64,000 bases of DNA, taken from positions 2,380,906 through 2,444,905 of the forward strand of contig NZ_JAATNG010000001.1 in NCBI RefSeq assembly GCF_013184805.1. Reading direction: 5' to 3'. Each line of letters starts with the position of its first letter. Position 1 is the stretch's first letter. Made by a program: the position numbers and the translations under genes. The notes under the pieces are model-generated. The model saw only the letters and a list, made by a program, of their open reading frames with translations, was not told where the DNA came from and made no database searches. This document shows, piece by piece, positions 44,549 through 53,623 of the stretch. This DNA is from Pseudoruegeria sp. HB172150. Its GTDB lineage: Bacteria; Pseudomonadota; Alphaproteobacteria; Rhodobacterales; Rhodobacteraceae.

Positions 44549-45562
44549 ATGACACCTCTCCGCACCATCAAGGTTGCGGGCCTGGCTACTTTTGGCCTTG
44601 CCGCTGCAACGACCGTGATGGCCGAACCGTTGGTCATCTATACCCCGCAAGCCGAAGACCGCACCGCCGAGATCGAAAAGCTCGCCGAGGCCGAACTCGG
44701 CATCGAGCTCGAATTCGTCAACATGGGCGGCGGCGCCGTCTATGACCGCGTTCTGGCCGAGCGCAACAATCCGCAGGCCGACGTCATCTTCGGTCTGATC
44801 GATTTCCTGACCGCCGGCCTGAAGCGCGAGGGCCTGCTCGAGCCCTACACGCTCGAGGCGCTGGACGGGCTGCCCGACATGTACAAGGACCCGGACGGCT
44901 ATTTCTACGGCTACCGGCAGACCCCAATCACCGTGTCTTACAACGCCGACCTGCTGTCCGAGGACGAAGCGCCGAAAGCGTGGGAAGATCTCGCCAACCC
45001 GGAATGGGAAGGCAAGTTCATGATTGGCGCCCTCACCTGGCAGACCACCCGCGCCATCCTCGCCGGCCTGTTCACTCGCCAGATCGACGAGAACGGCGAG
45101 ATGACGGATGCCGGCTGGGACTGGTTCGCCGATTTTTACAACAATGCCGTCATTTACGAAGACGGGATGAACCGTGCCGAGATGATGGCGTCGGGCAAAA
45201 ATGTCATTTCGCTGAACCACTTCCTGGGGGTTCAGCGTGATGCCGAGGATGGCGGCTACAACTACGTGTATGTCAACACGACCGGCGGCACCCCGATTGT
45301 TGTCGAGCGCAATGCGATTCTGAAGGGCACCGACCAGATGGATGAGGCGCTGGCCTTTCTCGAATTTATCCAGTCGGTGGATTTCCAGGTCTGGAACGCA
45401 GAGACCTTCGGAGTGATCCCGGTACATCCGGACGCCATCGCGCAGTCCCCAGATGATGTCCGCTCCAACGCGACGCTTCTCGACCCGCAACCCATCGACT
45501 GGGACCTGATGGCCGAAAAGCTCGACGGCTGGCTGGAGCGAATCCAGCTAGACTTGCTCTGA
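44549..45562 (+). CDS. ABC transporter substrate-binding protein (AfuA/FbpA-like, family 1/6)
   Basis: A 337-residue periplasmic protein. The signal peptide ends at VMA before EPLVIYTPQ. Landmarks are VNMGGGAVYDRVLAERNNPQ and ADVIFGLIDFLTAGLKREGL, typical of ferric-iron/2-aminoethylphosphonate/hexose-phosphate-type binding proteins. The iron-binding tyrosine pair of FbpA is not evident, which leaves an AfuA-like role possible. ATG at 44549 with AAAGGA is chosen; ATG at 44528 is also in frame. It is the first gene of the ROK-linked operon. Confidence 0.88.
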   Translation: MTPLRTIKVAGLATFGLAAATTVMAEPLVIYTPQAEDRTAEIEKLAEAELGIELEFVNMGGGAVYDRVLAERNNPQADVIFGLIDFLTAGLKREGLLEPYTLEALDGLPDMYKDPDGYFYGYRQTPITVSYNADLLSEDEAPKAWEDLANPEWEGKFMIGALTWQTTRAILAGLFTRQIDENGEMTDAGWDWFADFYNNAVIYEDGMNRAEMMASGKNVISLNHFLGVQRDAEDGGYNYVYVNTTGGTPIVVERNAILKGTDQMDEALAFLEFIQSVDFQVWNAETFGVIPVHPDAIAQSPDDVRSNATLLDPQPIDWDLMAEKLDGWLERIQLDLL

Positions 45563-45731
45563 TTTCATTGCGCGTGAATGGGCTGGGAATCCGAGATCCC
45601 CAGCCATCCCGTTGCGGCAGCTCAGGCAATTACAGATGACAGCCACTCGAACACAGTGGCTGTTGCAAATCTCACATCTGCCGGTGGCAGGCTCGCGGCA
45701 TTCCCTCCTGCCCTGCCCGGAGACGACGACG

Positions 45732-46730
45732 ATGATAGACCTAGAACGGATCAGCGTGTCCTACGGTGATACGACCGTCATGCACGATCTGTCGCTCGAT
45801 GTCCGCGAGAGTGAGTTCTTCACCCTCCTCGGGCCGTCCGGTTGCGGAAAAACCACGCTGCTTCGCACCATCTCTGGCTTCGTCACGCCCTCGTCCGGTT
45901 CCGTACACATTTCGGGCCGGGACGTTACCGCCCTCGCCCCCGAGGACCGCGGCATCGGTGTCGTCTTCCAGAACTACGCCCTGTTTCCCCACCTGACCGT
46001 GTTCGAGAACGTCGCCTTCGGCCTGCGCGTCGCACGTACCAACCGCGCCGAAATCGCCAGTCGCGTACAGGACGCGCTTGACCGCATAGGTGTCGCCGAG
46101 CACGCGGCCAAGAAACCGGCCGAGCTATCCGGCGGCCAGCAACAGCGCGTCGCCATCGCCCGCGCTTTGATCCTCGGCGCGCGAGTTCTGCTTCTTGACG
46201 AACCACTCTCCAACCTCGACGCAAAGCTGCGCGAGGCCATGCGCGACGAGATCCGCGACATCCAGCAGCGCATGGGACTGACCGCCGTCTATGTTACCCA
46301 CGACCAGCACGAGGCGCTGGCCATCTCGGACCGGGTCGCCGTGATGGAATCCGGTGCCGTCCGCCAGATCGGCACTCCGCGCGAACTTTATGCCTCCCCC
46401 ACCTCCGCCTTCGTGTGCTCCTTCATTGGCGACACGTCGTGTCTGCCGCCGCACCCCGCGTTCCAGCCCAACGGCCGCGCGGTGCGCGCGTTTGTCCGCC
46501 CCGAGCACGTACATCTCGGCGTACGCGACGGAGACGGCTGGATCAATCTGGAACCCACGCTCGAACGCATGGTCTATCAGGGCGCACGTACACGCCTCGT
46601 CCTGCGCGCCGGCGACACGCGGCTGACCGCCGAAGCTCCGAGCGATCAGCCAGAGCACGTAAACGGCGACACCGTACCGGTCTCAATCCGCCTGGCGGAC
46701 GTCCACCTCTACCCCGAGGCGCAGCCATGA
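45732..46730 (+). CDS. ABC transporter ATP-binding protein (PotA/FbpC/AfuC-like)
   Basis: A 332-residue ATPase with Walker A GPSGCGKTT, Q-loop FQNYALFPHLTV, signature LSGGQQQR, Walker B VLLLDEPLSNLD and H-loop VTHDQHEAL. A C-terminal TOBE/MOP-like regulatory domain follows (about 245-330, RAFVRPEHVHLGVRDGDGW). The start is ATG at 45732 after CCGGAGACG. Its stop overlaps the permease start (ATGA). The upstream gap of about 170 bases after the binding-protein gene holds no gene. Confidence 0.93.
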   Translation: MIDLERISVSYGDTTVMHDLSLDVRESEFFTLLGPSGCGKTTLLRTISGFVTPSSGSVHISGRDVTALAPEDRGIGVVFQNYALFPHLTVFENVAFGLRVARTNRAEIASRVQDALDRIGVAEHAAKKPAELSGGQQQRVAIARALILGARVLLLDEPLSNLDAKLREAMRDEIRDIQQRMGLTAVYVTHDQHEALAISDRVAVMESGAVRQIGTPRELYASPTSAFVCSFIGDTSCLPPHPAFQPNGRAVRAFVRPEHVHLGVRDGDGWINLEPTLERMVYQGARTRLVLRAGDTRLTAEAPSDQPEHVNGDTVPVSIRLADVHLYPEAQP

Positions 46731-48466
46731 CCGATCTCACCGTTCTTGCGCGCGCCGAGCTGACGCGCCCGGATCTGCCCTATCGAAAGTTCGCCTTCTG
46801 GGCCGGATTCGCGATGCTGTCCTGGGCCATCGTCGCCTTCCTCTACGTTCCGCTGGGAACCGTCCTTTCCGCCGCCTTTTACCGTGAGGGCTCCGTCACC
46901 ACAGAAACCATCGCCCGCCTCGCCGGCGCAAGAAACGTCCGCTCTGCGCTCTGGAACACCTTCTGGATGGCCGGCGCCACGGTGATCACCGTCAACATCG
47001 TGGGCCTGTTTCAGGTGATGGTGCTGGAATTCGTCAAGGTCCGCGGCGCCGGCATCCTCAAGATCGCCTATGCCACGCCATTGGTCTTCGGCTCGGTCAC
47101 CGCGATCACCGGTTACAATTTCGTCTACGGCGACAGCGGTGCGGTCACCGAACTGCTCACCCGCTTCTTCCCAGGCATGAACCGCGACTGGTTTCACGGC
47201 TGGGTCGCGGTGCTGATCGCCCACAGCTTCCTGATGACCCACTACCACTTCCTGTTCCTGCGCGCCGCCATCCGCCGGGTCGACTTCGCCACCGTCGAGG
47301 CTGCCCGCTCGCTCGGCGCCAGCCCGATCTCGGCGCTGTTCAAGGTCGTCCTGCCGGTGGTCCGCCCGACGATCTTCGCCGTCTCGCTCCTGGTCCTGCT
47401 CTCTGCCCTGACTTCCCTCGCCGCTCCCGCGATCCTCGGCGGGCGGGAGTTCCGCATGCTCAACCAGATGATCATGGGCCTGAACAGTGTCCGGCGGCAG
47501 GACATGGCGGCTCTCCTCGCCCTGCTTCTCGGCCTGATCTCGCTGATCGTGTTCCTCGGCCTGCGCTGGATCGAACGCCGCCAGACCTATTTCGGCGGCG
47601 CCAAGACACCGATCCCGATGCAAAAAGTCGTCCTGAAGAACCGCTTGTCGAACGCCGCCGTCCATATCATCGCCTGGGTGCTCTTCGTAATCTACGCGAC
47701 TCCGGTCGTATTCACGATCCTGTTCTCCTTCGCGCCGTCGCGGTCCATCGCCACCGACGTGCTGCCAAGCAGCCTGACCCTCGACAACTACATCTCGGTC
47801 CTGACCGCGCAGCAGACGCTGGAACCGCTGGTGAACTCGACCGTGATGTCGGTTATGGCCATCGCCGTGGTTCTCTGCCTTGCGCTCTTCGCCGGCCGTC
47901 TCATAGCGAAGTCGAAATCGCTGCTGACCGGTGTGGTCGAATTCTCGCTGTTCATTCCCTGGGTCCTGCCGTCCTCGCTCGTCGCCATCGGCCTGATCCT
48001 CGCCTATGACGCTCCGAGCCCCTGGATCTTCGGCAACGTGCTGTTGGGATCCTATGCGATCATGCCCATCGCCTATGGCATCCTCATCGTGCCGATGATG
48101 GTCCGCCTGATCGGTGCGGCGATGGTGGGCATAGATCCCAGCCTCGAAGACGCGGCGCAGTCGCTGGGTGCCGGGCCGTTGACCCGTTTCCTGCGGGTGA
48201 CGATGCCGCTGCTGGCGCCGGTGCTGATCCTGGTCTCCGCCCTGGCCTTCAACGATCTGGTCAACGAGTACACCGTCTCGGCCTTCCTCTATAACCCCAA
48301 CAACAAGCCGCTCGGCGTCGCCATCGCAGGCTTCGCCGTCTCGAACGACCCCGAGACGCTGGCCAAGGGGCTCGTCTACGCCACGCTCGTGATGAGCGTG
48401 TCCTTCGTCATCATCATGCTCGCAGACAAGCTGGGGCTCGGCCGCGCGCCGATCTCCGTCGTCTGA
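46727..48466 (+). CDS. ABC permease with two fused membrane domains (FbpB/AfuB-like)
   Basis: A 579-residue inner-membrane protein with about 12 hydrophobic helices in two homologous halves. Each half carries an EAA-type coupling loop: EAARSLGASPISALFKVVLP in the first and EDAAQSLGAGPLTRFLRVTM in the second. One polypeptide replaces two permeases, as in FbpB and AfuB. Together with the adjacent ATPase and binding protein it forms a complete importer. ATGA overlap with the ATPase gene shows tight coupling. Confidence 0.93.
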   Translation: MTDLTVLARAELTRPDLPYRKFAFWAGFAMLSWAIVAFLYVPLGTVLSAAFYREGSVTTETIARLAGARNVRSALWNTFWMAGATVITVNIVGLFQVMVLEFVKVRGAGILKIAYATPLVFGSVTAITGYNFVYGDSGAVTELLTRFFPGMNRDWFHGWVAVLIAHSFLMTHYHFLFLRAAIRRVDFATVEAARSLGASPISALFKVVLPVVRPTIFAVSLLVLLSALTSLAAPAILGGREFRMLNQMIMGLNSVRRQDMAALLALLLGLISLIVFLGLRWIERRQTYFGGAKTPIPMQKVVLKNRLSNAAVHIIAWVLFVIYATPVVFTILFSFAPSRSIATDVLPSSLTLDNYISVLTAQQTLEPLVNSTVMSVMAIAVVLCLALFAGRLIAKSKSLLTGVVEFSLFIPWVLPSSLVAIGLILAYDAPSPWIFGNVLLGSYAIMPIAYGILIVPMMVRLIGAAMVGIDPSLEDAAQSLGAGPLTRFLRVTMPLLAPVLILVSALAFNDLVNEYTVSAFLYNPNNKPLGVAIAGFAVSNDPETLAKGLVYATLVMSVSFVIIMLADKLGLGRAPISVV

Positions 48467-48489
48467 GCCACTTCAAAAGGAGACCTGCC

Positions 48490-49413
48490 ATGGAAACCTG
48501 CATCACCTGCTGGCACCTGCCCAACCACCCCCGCTGGTTCGACGAGGGCATCCGCCATTCGCTGGCCGAGATCGCCCATGCCGGTTTCACCCATGTGAAC
48601 TGGAACCCGGACGCCGGTTACTCCTACGTCTACGCGCCGTCCGAGACGGATCACATCGCCGGGATGCTGGAAGAGGCCGGGCTGAAGGCCTGGTCGGTCC
48701 ACGGCTCGCACGGCAAGAACAACGTGTCCGAGGTCGGTGCACCGCATAACGAGACACGCAAGGATTTTCTGTCCCCGCATGAATGGCAGCGGCAGGCCGG
48801 GCTGGACCTGATCCGTAACCGACTGGAATTCTGTCGCCGCATCGGCTCGCCAAATGTCGTCATGCATGTCGATCTCGACGAAGCCGAACTGCGCACGCCC
48901 GAAGGTCACAAGTCCTTCTACGACCGCTTCCACCGCTCCTTCGACGAGATCGCCGAGGACTGCGTCCGTACGGGCGTGAGGGTCGCGGTCGAGAACCTGA
49001 CCGCCGCTCCCATCGAGCGCATTCTCGAAATGTTCGGCGAACTCTTCGACCGGCACCCGCCGGAAGTCGCCGGCCTCTGCTACGACTGCGGCCACGCCGA
49101 ACTCGCCGACCCCGGGAACTTCCGCATCCTCGAAGACTACGGCCACCGACTGATCGCGACGCATCTGCACGACAACCGCTCTGTCCGCGACGATCACCTG
49201 CTGCCGCACGATGGCAATATTGACTGGGACCGCCTGATCTCTCTGATTTCGGCAACACCCTACGAACCCCCAATGAATTTCGAGACGCCTTATCGCGTCT
49301 ATGGCATGGGCTATTCGCTGGGTGAGGCAGCATTCTACCAGCGCGCGCACCAACGTATCTCCGCACTTGAATTCAAGCTCGCGGAAGTCCGCGCGCAAGC
49401 GGCCGCTGCATGA
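48490..49413 (+). CDS. Sugar phosphate isomerase/epimerase-like TIM-barrel protein
   Basis: A 307-residue AP-endonuclease-2-type TIM barrel. Metal ligands are visible in order: Glu in VAVENLTAAP, Asp and His in CYDCGHAEL, and His/Asp in ATHLHDNR. They are followed by a product loop HDGNIDWDRLI. Such proteins isomerise or epimerise ketoses, inosose and related substrates, or dehydrate them. AGGAG precedes the ATG. It is fourth in the importer operon, suggesting it acts on the imported compound. Its stop overlaps the next gene (ATGA). Confidence 0.9.
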   Translation: METCITCWHLPNHPRWFDEGIRHSLAEIAHAGFTHVNWNPDAGYSYVYAPSETDHIAGMLEEAGLKAWSVHGSHGKNNVSEVGAPHNETRKDFLSPHEWQRQAGLDLIRNRLEFCRRIGSPNVVMHVDLDEAELRTPEGHKSFYDRFHRSFDEIAEDCVRTGVRVAVENLTAAPIERILEMFGELFDRHPPEVAGLCYDCGHAELADPGNFRILEDYGHRLIATHLHDNRSVRDDHLLPHDGNIDWDRLISLISATPYEPPMNFETPYRVYGMGYSLGEAAFYQRAHQRISALEFKLAEVRAQAAAA

Positions 49414-50162
49414 CGGCGGACCTGCTTGAGACTGCATCGAAGGTTGCGGGCGAAGTCGGTACTTTCTGCCTGGCCCGTTTTCAGGACGGCGGAAGCTACA
49501 ATGTGTCTGTGAAATCGGCCCGCGACTTCGTGTCCGACGTGGATATGGCTGCAGAGCGGCTGGCGCGCGACCGGCTTGCCGCGACTTGTCCGGGCATTCC
49601 AGTCGTCGGTGAGGAGCAGGGCGGCACCCCAGGCGAGCGTTACTGGCTTGTCGATCCGCTCGACGGCACTACCAACTTCCTGAGCGGCCTCCCCTTTTGG
49701 GGCGTCTCGCTGGCACTGATGGAAAAAGGTCAGCCCGTTCTTGGCGCCGTTACGGCCCCCGCACTGGGCTTGCATCTGTGCGGTGGACCCGGAGGGCTGG
49801 AATGCCATGGTCCGCTGCGCGGCTGCCCGCACCGCTTCAATGCGCTCGTTGCGGTTGGCCGCAACGGCAACTGGTCGCCGTCGGAACGCGCCGCATGGGA
49901 ACTGCAGCTCGAGCGAGACGGTCAGACAATTGTGAGCCTGGGGAGCTGCGCGATATCGCTTGCGCTTGTCGCCCTTGGCCGGCTTGGCGGCTATGTTGAG
50001 CGGAGAACAAGGCTATGGGATTGCGCCGCCGGAGAGGTCCTGTGCCGGGCCGCAGGGCGCGAGGTGGTGTTGCCGGGGGCGGACAAAGGTCTATTCGTGG
50101 ACGTTTTTGCCGGGGCCGGGACGAGGTTCGTGCACTGTTCCGAGCGGGAGGTAACGGCTTGA
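49410..50162 (+). CDS. Inositol monophosphatase/SuhB-family phosphatase-like protein
   Basis: A 250-residue member of the IMPase superfamily. The metal site is visible as GEEQGG (Glu), VDPLDGTTNFLSGLPFWGVS (DPLDGTTNF motif) and LWDCAAGEVL (WDxAAG). This fits Mg-dependent phosphatases acting on inositol phosphate, sugar bisphosphates or PAP. The central region (about 120-165) is shorter than in classical IMPases, so the substrate may differ. The gene overlaps the isomerase gene by four bases and ends the operon. Confidence 0.9.
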   Translation: MTADLLETASKVAGEVGTFCLARFQDGGSYNVSVKSARDFVSDVDMAAERLARDRLAATCPGIPVVGEEQGGTPGERYWLVDPLDGTTNFLSGLPFWGVSLALMEKGQPVLGAVTAPALGLHLCGGPGGLECHGPLRGCPHRFNALVAVGRNGNWSPSERAAWELQLERDGQTIVSLGSCAISLALVALGRLGGYVERRTRLWDCAAGEVLCRAAGREVVLPGADKGLFVDVFAGAGTRFVHCSEREVTA

Positions 50163-50335
50163 CGGATGGGAGTCTCAATCCTGAGGGAGGAATATCTCTC
50201 CATACCACCGCTCATACAGCCCGAGCGCCCAAACGCCCGCCATGCACTGGCAGGTAAGCGCTTTCCGTTAGTGTTTGCCGGTTTCCTGATCTCGCACTAC
50301 CGTAATTTTCATTCACTGGTAGGGAGGCTGGCGAA

Positions 50336-50632
50336 TTGGCGACGATCTTTGTCCGCTACGTCGCAATCGCGATGCTGCTGGCCGCGCTGCCCGCTGTAGG
50401 TTCGGCACAGGCGGCACCTCCGGGGGCCCTGGCCTGTACCGGATGCCACGATGCCACAGTAATGACCGATCTGTCACTGGAAGATATGACGGCAGAACAG
50501 ATCGTCGCTGCCATCACCGACATCCGGAGCGGAGCACGGGACGCAACTCTGATGGATCGCATCGCAATAGGCTTCACGGATACCGAGATCAATGCCATCG
50601 CGCGATGGCTCGCGATCGAGGGTTACCGATGA
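50336..50632 (+). CDS. Small periplasmic c-type cytochrome (FccA/SoxE-like)
   Basis: A 98-residue class I cytochrome. The start is TTG at 50336 with AGGGAGG upstream at good spacing. A signal peptide (IAMLLAALPAVGSAQAAP) precedes one heme motif CTGCH (Cys34, Cys37, His38); the likely Met ligand is in ATLMDRIAIGF. It overlaps the flavoprotein gene by four bases. The pair matches flavocytochrome c sulfide dehydrogenase or SoxE/SoxF: the cytochrome accepts electrons from the flavin subunit and passes them to the respiratory chain. No other sox gene is in the window. Confidence 0.87.
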   Translation: MATIFVRYVAIAMLLAALPAVGSAQAAPPGALACTGCHDATVMTDLSLEDMTAEQIVAAITDIRSGARDATLMDRIAIGFTDTEINAIARWLAIEGYR

Positions 50633-51894
50633 CCCCAGATCGCAGAAATTTCATCGCCTCCGCCGGGGCACTCGCGGCGGTATCGCCTTTCCCGGCCCGA
50701 CCCCTCCGCTCACAGGATCGCGGCCGCATCGTCGTAGTCGGCGGCGGCTTCGGCGGCGGAACCGTGGCGCGGTTTCTTGCCGTGGCGGGCCATGACGTGA
50801 CGCTTGTGGAGCGCAACGCGACGTTTTCCACCTGCCCGTTCAGCAACACAGTGCTCGGCGGGCTGAACGACATGTCTGCGATCGCCTTCAACATGAAGGG
50901 GCTCGCGGCTGCGGGCGTCACCGTCATCCGGCGGGAAGCCACGGGTGTCGACCCGGACAACCGACAGCTACAGCTCGCGGGTGATTCCTCTCTGCCCTAC
51001 GACCGCCTCGTCCTATCCCCCGGCATCGAGATGCAGTTCGATGACCTACCCGGCTATGACGACGCCGCTGCGCAGATCATGCCGCATGCCTGGCAAGCAG
51101 GTCCGCAGACAGCAATCCTGCGCAGCCAGCTTGAGGCGATGGACGACGGCGGCACCGTCGTCATCGCGCCGCCCGAGTATCCGTTCCGCTGCCCACCGGG
51201 GCCCTACGAGCGCGCGAGCCTTATCGCATGGTATCTGAAGAACGAAAAACCGAGGTCCAAGATCCTGATCCTGGACACACGGGACAGCTTCTCCAAACAG
51301 GCACTGTTCGAGGAAGCGTGGACCGCGCTATACCCCGGGATGATAGACTGGGTCGGTCTGTCGAGGGGCGGTCGCGTGGTAGAGGTCGACCCCGACACAA
51401 TGACGATCATCACTGATTTCGAGCAGTTCGAAGCGGACGTGGCCAATATCATCCCGCTGCAGCGCGCAGGGGCCATCGCGCGTGCCGCAGGTGTCACCGA
51501 TCGGACGGGCTGGTGCCCAGTCGCACCGGATACTTTCGAATCGATGCTGGTCCCAGGCATTCACGTGATCGGCGATGCCTGCCTTGCCGGAGCGATGCCG
51601 AAATCCGGCTTCTCCGCCAATGCTCAGGGCAAGGTCGTGGCCGCTGCCATCGACGCGATATTGCGAGGCGAGGCACTGCAATCGCCAAAACTCATAAACA
51701 CATGCTACAGCCTTGCCGCTCCAGATTACGGGTTCTCAGTTGCCGGCGTTTACGAAGTTGTGGGCGGTGAACTGGTTTCAGTTGAAGGATCCGGCGGTGT
51801 TAGCCCGACCGGCGCCGCGCCGGAAGTTCGCGCCGCGGAAGCAGATTATGCGCGCGCCTGGTACCGGACGATAACGCACCAGATTTGGGGGTGA
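50629..51894 (+). CDS. Flavocytochrome c sulfide dehydrogenase flavoprotein subunit (FccB/SoxF-like)
   Basis: A 421-residue FAD protein with a Tat-type signal (DRRNFIASAGALAAVSPFPA). The dinucleotide-binding GRIVVVGGGFGGGT is followed by STCPFSNTVLGG (Cys68, the position of the covalent FAD link). The redox disulfide pair is visible as FRCPPGPYERA (about residue 188) and NTCYSLAAPDYG (about residue 358). C-terminal SVAGVYEVV is typical. The protein would oxidise sulfide to polysulfide/sulfur in the periplasm with the neighbouring cytochrome as partner. ATGA overlap couples the two genes. Confidence 0.92.
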   Translation: MTPDRRNFIASAGALAAVSPFPARPLRSQDRGRIVVVGGGFGGGTVARFLAVAGHDVTLVERNATFSTCPFSNTVLGGLNDMSAIAFNMKGLAAAGVTVIRREATGVDPDNRQLQLAGDSSLPYDRLVLSPGIEMQFDDLPGYDDAAAQIMPHAWQAGPQTAILRSQLEAMDDGGTVVIAPPEYPFRCPPGPYERASLIAWYLKNEKPRSKILILDTRDSFSKQALFEEAWTALYPGMIDWVGLSRGGRVVEVDPDTMTIITDFEQFEADVANIIPLQRAGAIARAAGVTDRTGWCPVAPDTFESMLVPGIHVIGDACLAGAMPKSGFSANAQGKVVAAAIDAILRGEALQSPKLINTCYSLAAPDYGFSVAGVYEVVGGELVSVEGSGGVSPTGAAPEVRAAEADYARAWYRTITHQIWG

Positions 51895-52115
51895 GAGTCA
51901 GAGCCGCGGAAAGTGCATCTCACCGGGATTTCCACTCGCCCCGGGCTTTGTAACCTGGAGGTCCACGCGGAGTTTCACGACGCCAGGACCTCACCGCCTC
52001 TCTCGATCCGAGAAAAGTGCATTGTCCCGTGACGGGCTACCGCTGAAGGCCTCGTTGCGAATAGGCTCGTCCGAAACCCGCGTTTCGACGCGGGTATGCA
52101 GGAGGAGAGAGTCGC

Positions 52116-53594
52116 ATGTCCGAGCAGAAGCCCGCCGTAAGAGAGATCCGGCAGAGTGAAGACCGTTTTCTGAGTTCGGATATCTTCGAAAGCGGCCGTC
52201 ACACTCTGCCCCGGCGCAATGGTACCGGCACTATCCCGGAACCGGCGCGCGACATCCCCGTCTATCACAGTTGCGATGTTCTTGTTGTCGGTGGCGGCCC
52301 CGCCGGAACCTCGGCGGCACTTGCCGCGGCCAAAACTGGCGCCGACGTGGTGGTCATGGAACGCTACAACCACCTCGGAGGGCTTTCCACGGGCGGCGTA
52401 GTTATCTGGATCGACCGGATGACCGACTGGGAAGGAAATCAGGTGATCCGCGGTTTTGCCAAAGAAGTCATCGACCGAATGCCCAAGGAAGGCGTGGCCG
52501 GGCCGGAGCGGAAACTTTGGGGCGTGAAGGACGAAGCGCTGGCCAAGTACTGGCGTTTGCGCACCTCGGCCTTCCACGGCATCGTTACCTGGGCCCCAAC
52601 ACTGGACCCGGAGAGGCTGAAGCTGCTTAGCCAGGAAATGCTGCTGGAAGCCGGCGTGCGGCTGGTCTTCCATTCCTGGATGGCCAACACGATCGTCGAA
52701 GATGGCTGCGTGAAGGGTGTGGCCTTCGAGTCGAAGGAGGGCCGCCAGGCGCTGCTCGCCAAGGCCGTGGTAGATTGCACCGGCGACGGTGACGTCTTTG
52801 CCCGCGCCGGCGGCGAATACGAGGACGATATCGAGGAAGGTGACGTCCACCATTCTGCCAATACGGGCTTCATGCTGGCCGGCGTAGATATGGAGACCTG
52901 GCTTGATTTCCGCCTGAACGATCCAGACGGGTTTTCCGAACTGAACCAGCTCGGCCGCCAGACGCTGGGCTTTTTTCAGGCACCCTATGTCTCCTGGCGC
53001 AACGACGTGGCTCTGTTCCTCGGACCACGGCAGTCCGGCCTGTCGGCATTGAACGTCGATGACCAGACCGAACTGGAAATCCGTTCGCACCGTTTCATGT
53101 TGTCGCATTGCGAGTTTTTCCGGCGCCATGCACCAGGTTTCCAGAAAGCGTGGATGATGCTTTCCGCGCCGCAGCTTGGTGTGAGGCACACGCGCCGCCT
53201 CGCTGGTGTTTCACGCCTCGAAAGAGGCGATTGGGCCGGGGGCGAGATCCGTGTCGACGAGGTTGGTGTCTCTCCTTCGGTGTCGCCGAAATTCCCGGTT
53301 GTGTCTGTGCCCTATGGCTGCCTGGTACCGAAACGCCTCGACGGATTACTTGCCGCTGGCCGGCATATCTCATGCGATGCCAACAGCCACGGCTTCATGC
53401 GCGAGATCCCACAGTGCTGGCTGACAGGCCAGGCGGCCGGAACGGCCGCGGGTGTCGCCGCAAACCGCGGTCTGCAGCCGCGCGACATTAACGTGGGCGA
53501 ATTGCAGGCCGAGCTGCGTAAACAGGGTGCTCACGTTCGCGACCCGGACGCGACAACGACACAACACGAACCTTCCGAGACTGAGTCGACCTGA
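52116..53594 (+). CDS. FAD-dependent oxidoreductase (FAD_oxidored/PF12831-like)
   Basis: A 492-residue flavoprotein. The Rossmann start is CDVLVVGGGPAGTSAALAAA, followed by NHLGGLSTGGVVIWIDR and the VVDCTGDGDVFARAG motif. The C-terminus CDANSHGFMREIPQCWLTGQ, then AAGTAAG, fits the FAD-dependent oxidoreductase family annotated in many marine bacteria. It resembles the fumarate-reductase/thiazole-synthase-like group, and the substrate is unknown. The start is ATG at 52116 with AGGAGGAG upstream and its own promoter space after the sulfide dehydrogenase genes. There is no signal peptide, so it is cytosolic. Confidence 0.88.
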   Translation: MSEQKPAVREIRQSEDRFLSSDIFESGRHTLPRRNGTGTIPEPARDIPVYHSCDVLVVGGGPAGTSAALAAAKTGADVVVMERYNHLGGLSTGGVVIWIDRMTDWEGNQVIRGFAKEVIDRMPKEGVAGPERKLWGVKDEALAKYWRLRTSAFHGIVTWAPTLDPERLKLLSQEMLLEAGVRLVFHSWMANTIVEDGCVKGVAFESKEGRQALLAKAVVDCTGDGDVFARAGGEYEDDIEEGDVHHSANTGFMLAGVDMETWLDFRLNDPDGFSELNQLGRQTLGFFQAPYVSWRNDVALFLGPRQSGLSALNVDDQTELEIRSHRFMLSHCEFFRRHAPGFQKAWMMLSAPQLGVRHTRRLAGVSRLERGDWAGGEIRVDEVGVSPSVSPKFPVVSVPYGCLVPKRLDGLLAAGRHISCDANSHGFMREIPQCWLTGQAAGTAAGVAANRGLQPRDINVGELQAELRKQGAHVRDPDATTTQHEPSETEST

Positions 53595-53623
53595 TTCATC
53601 AGGCCGCCGAACAGGCCGGCGAC

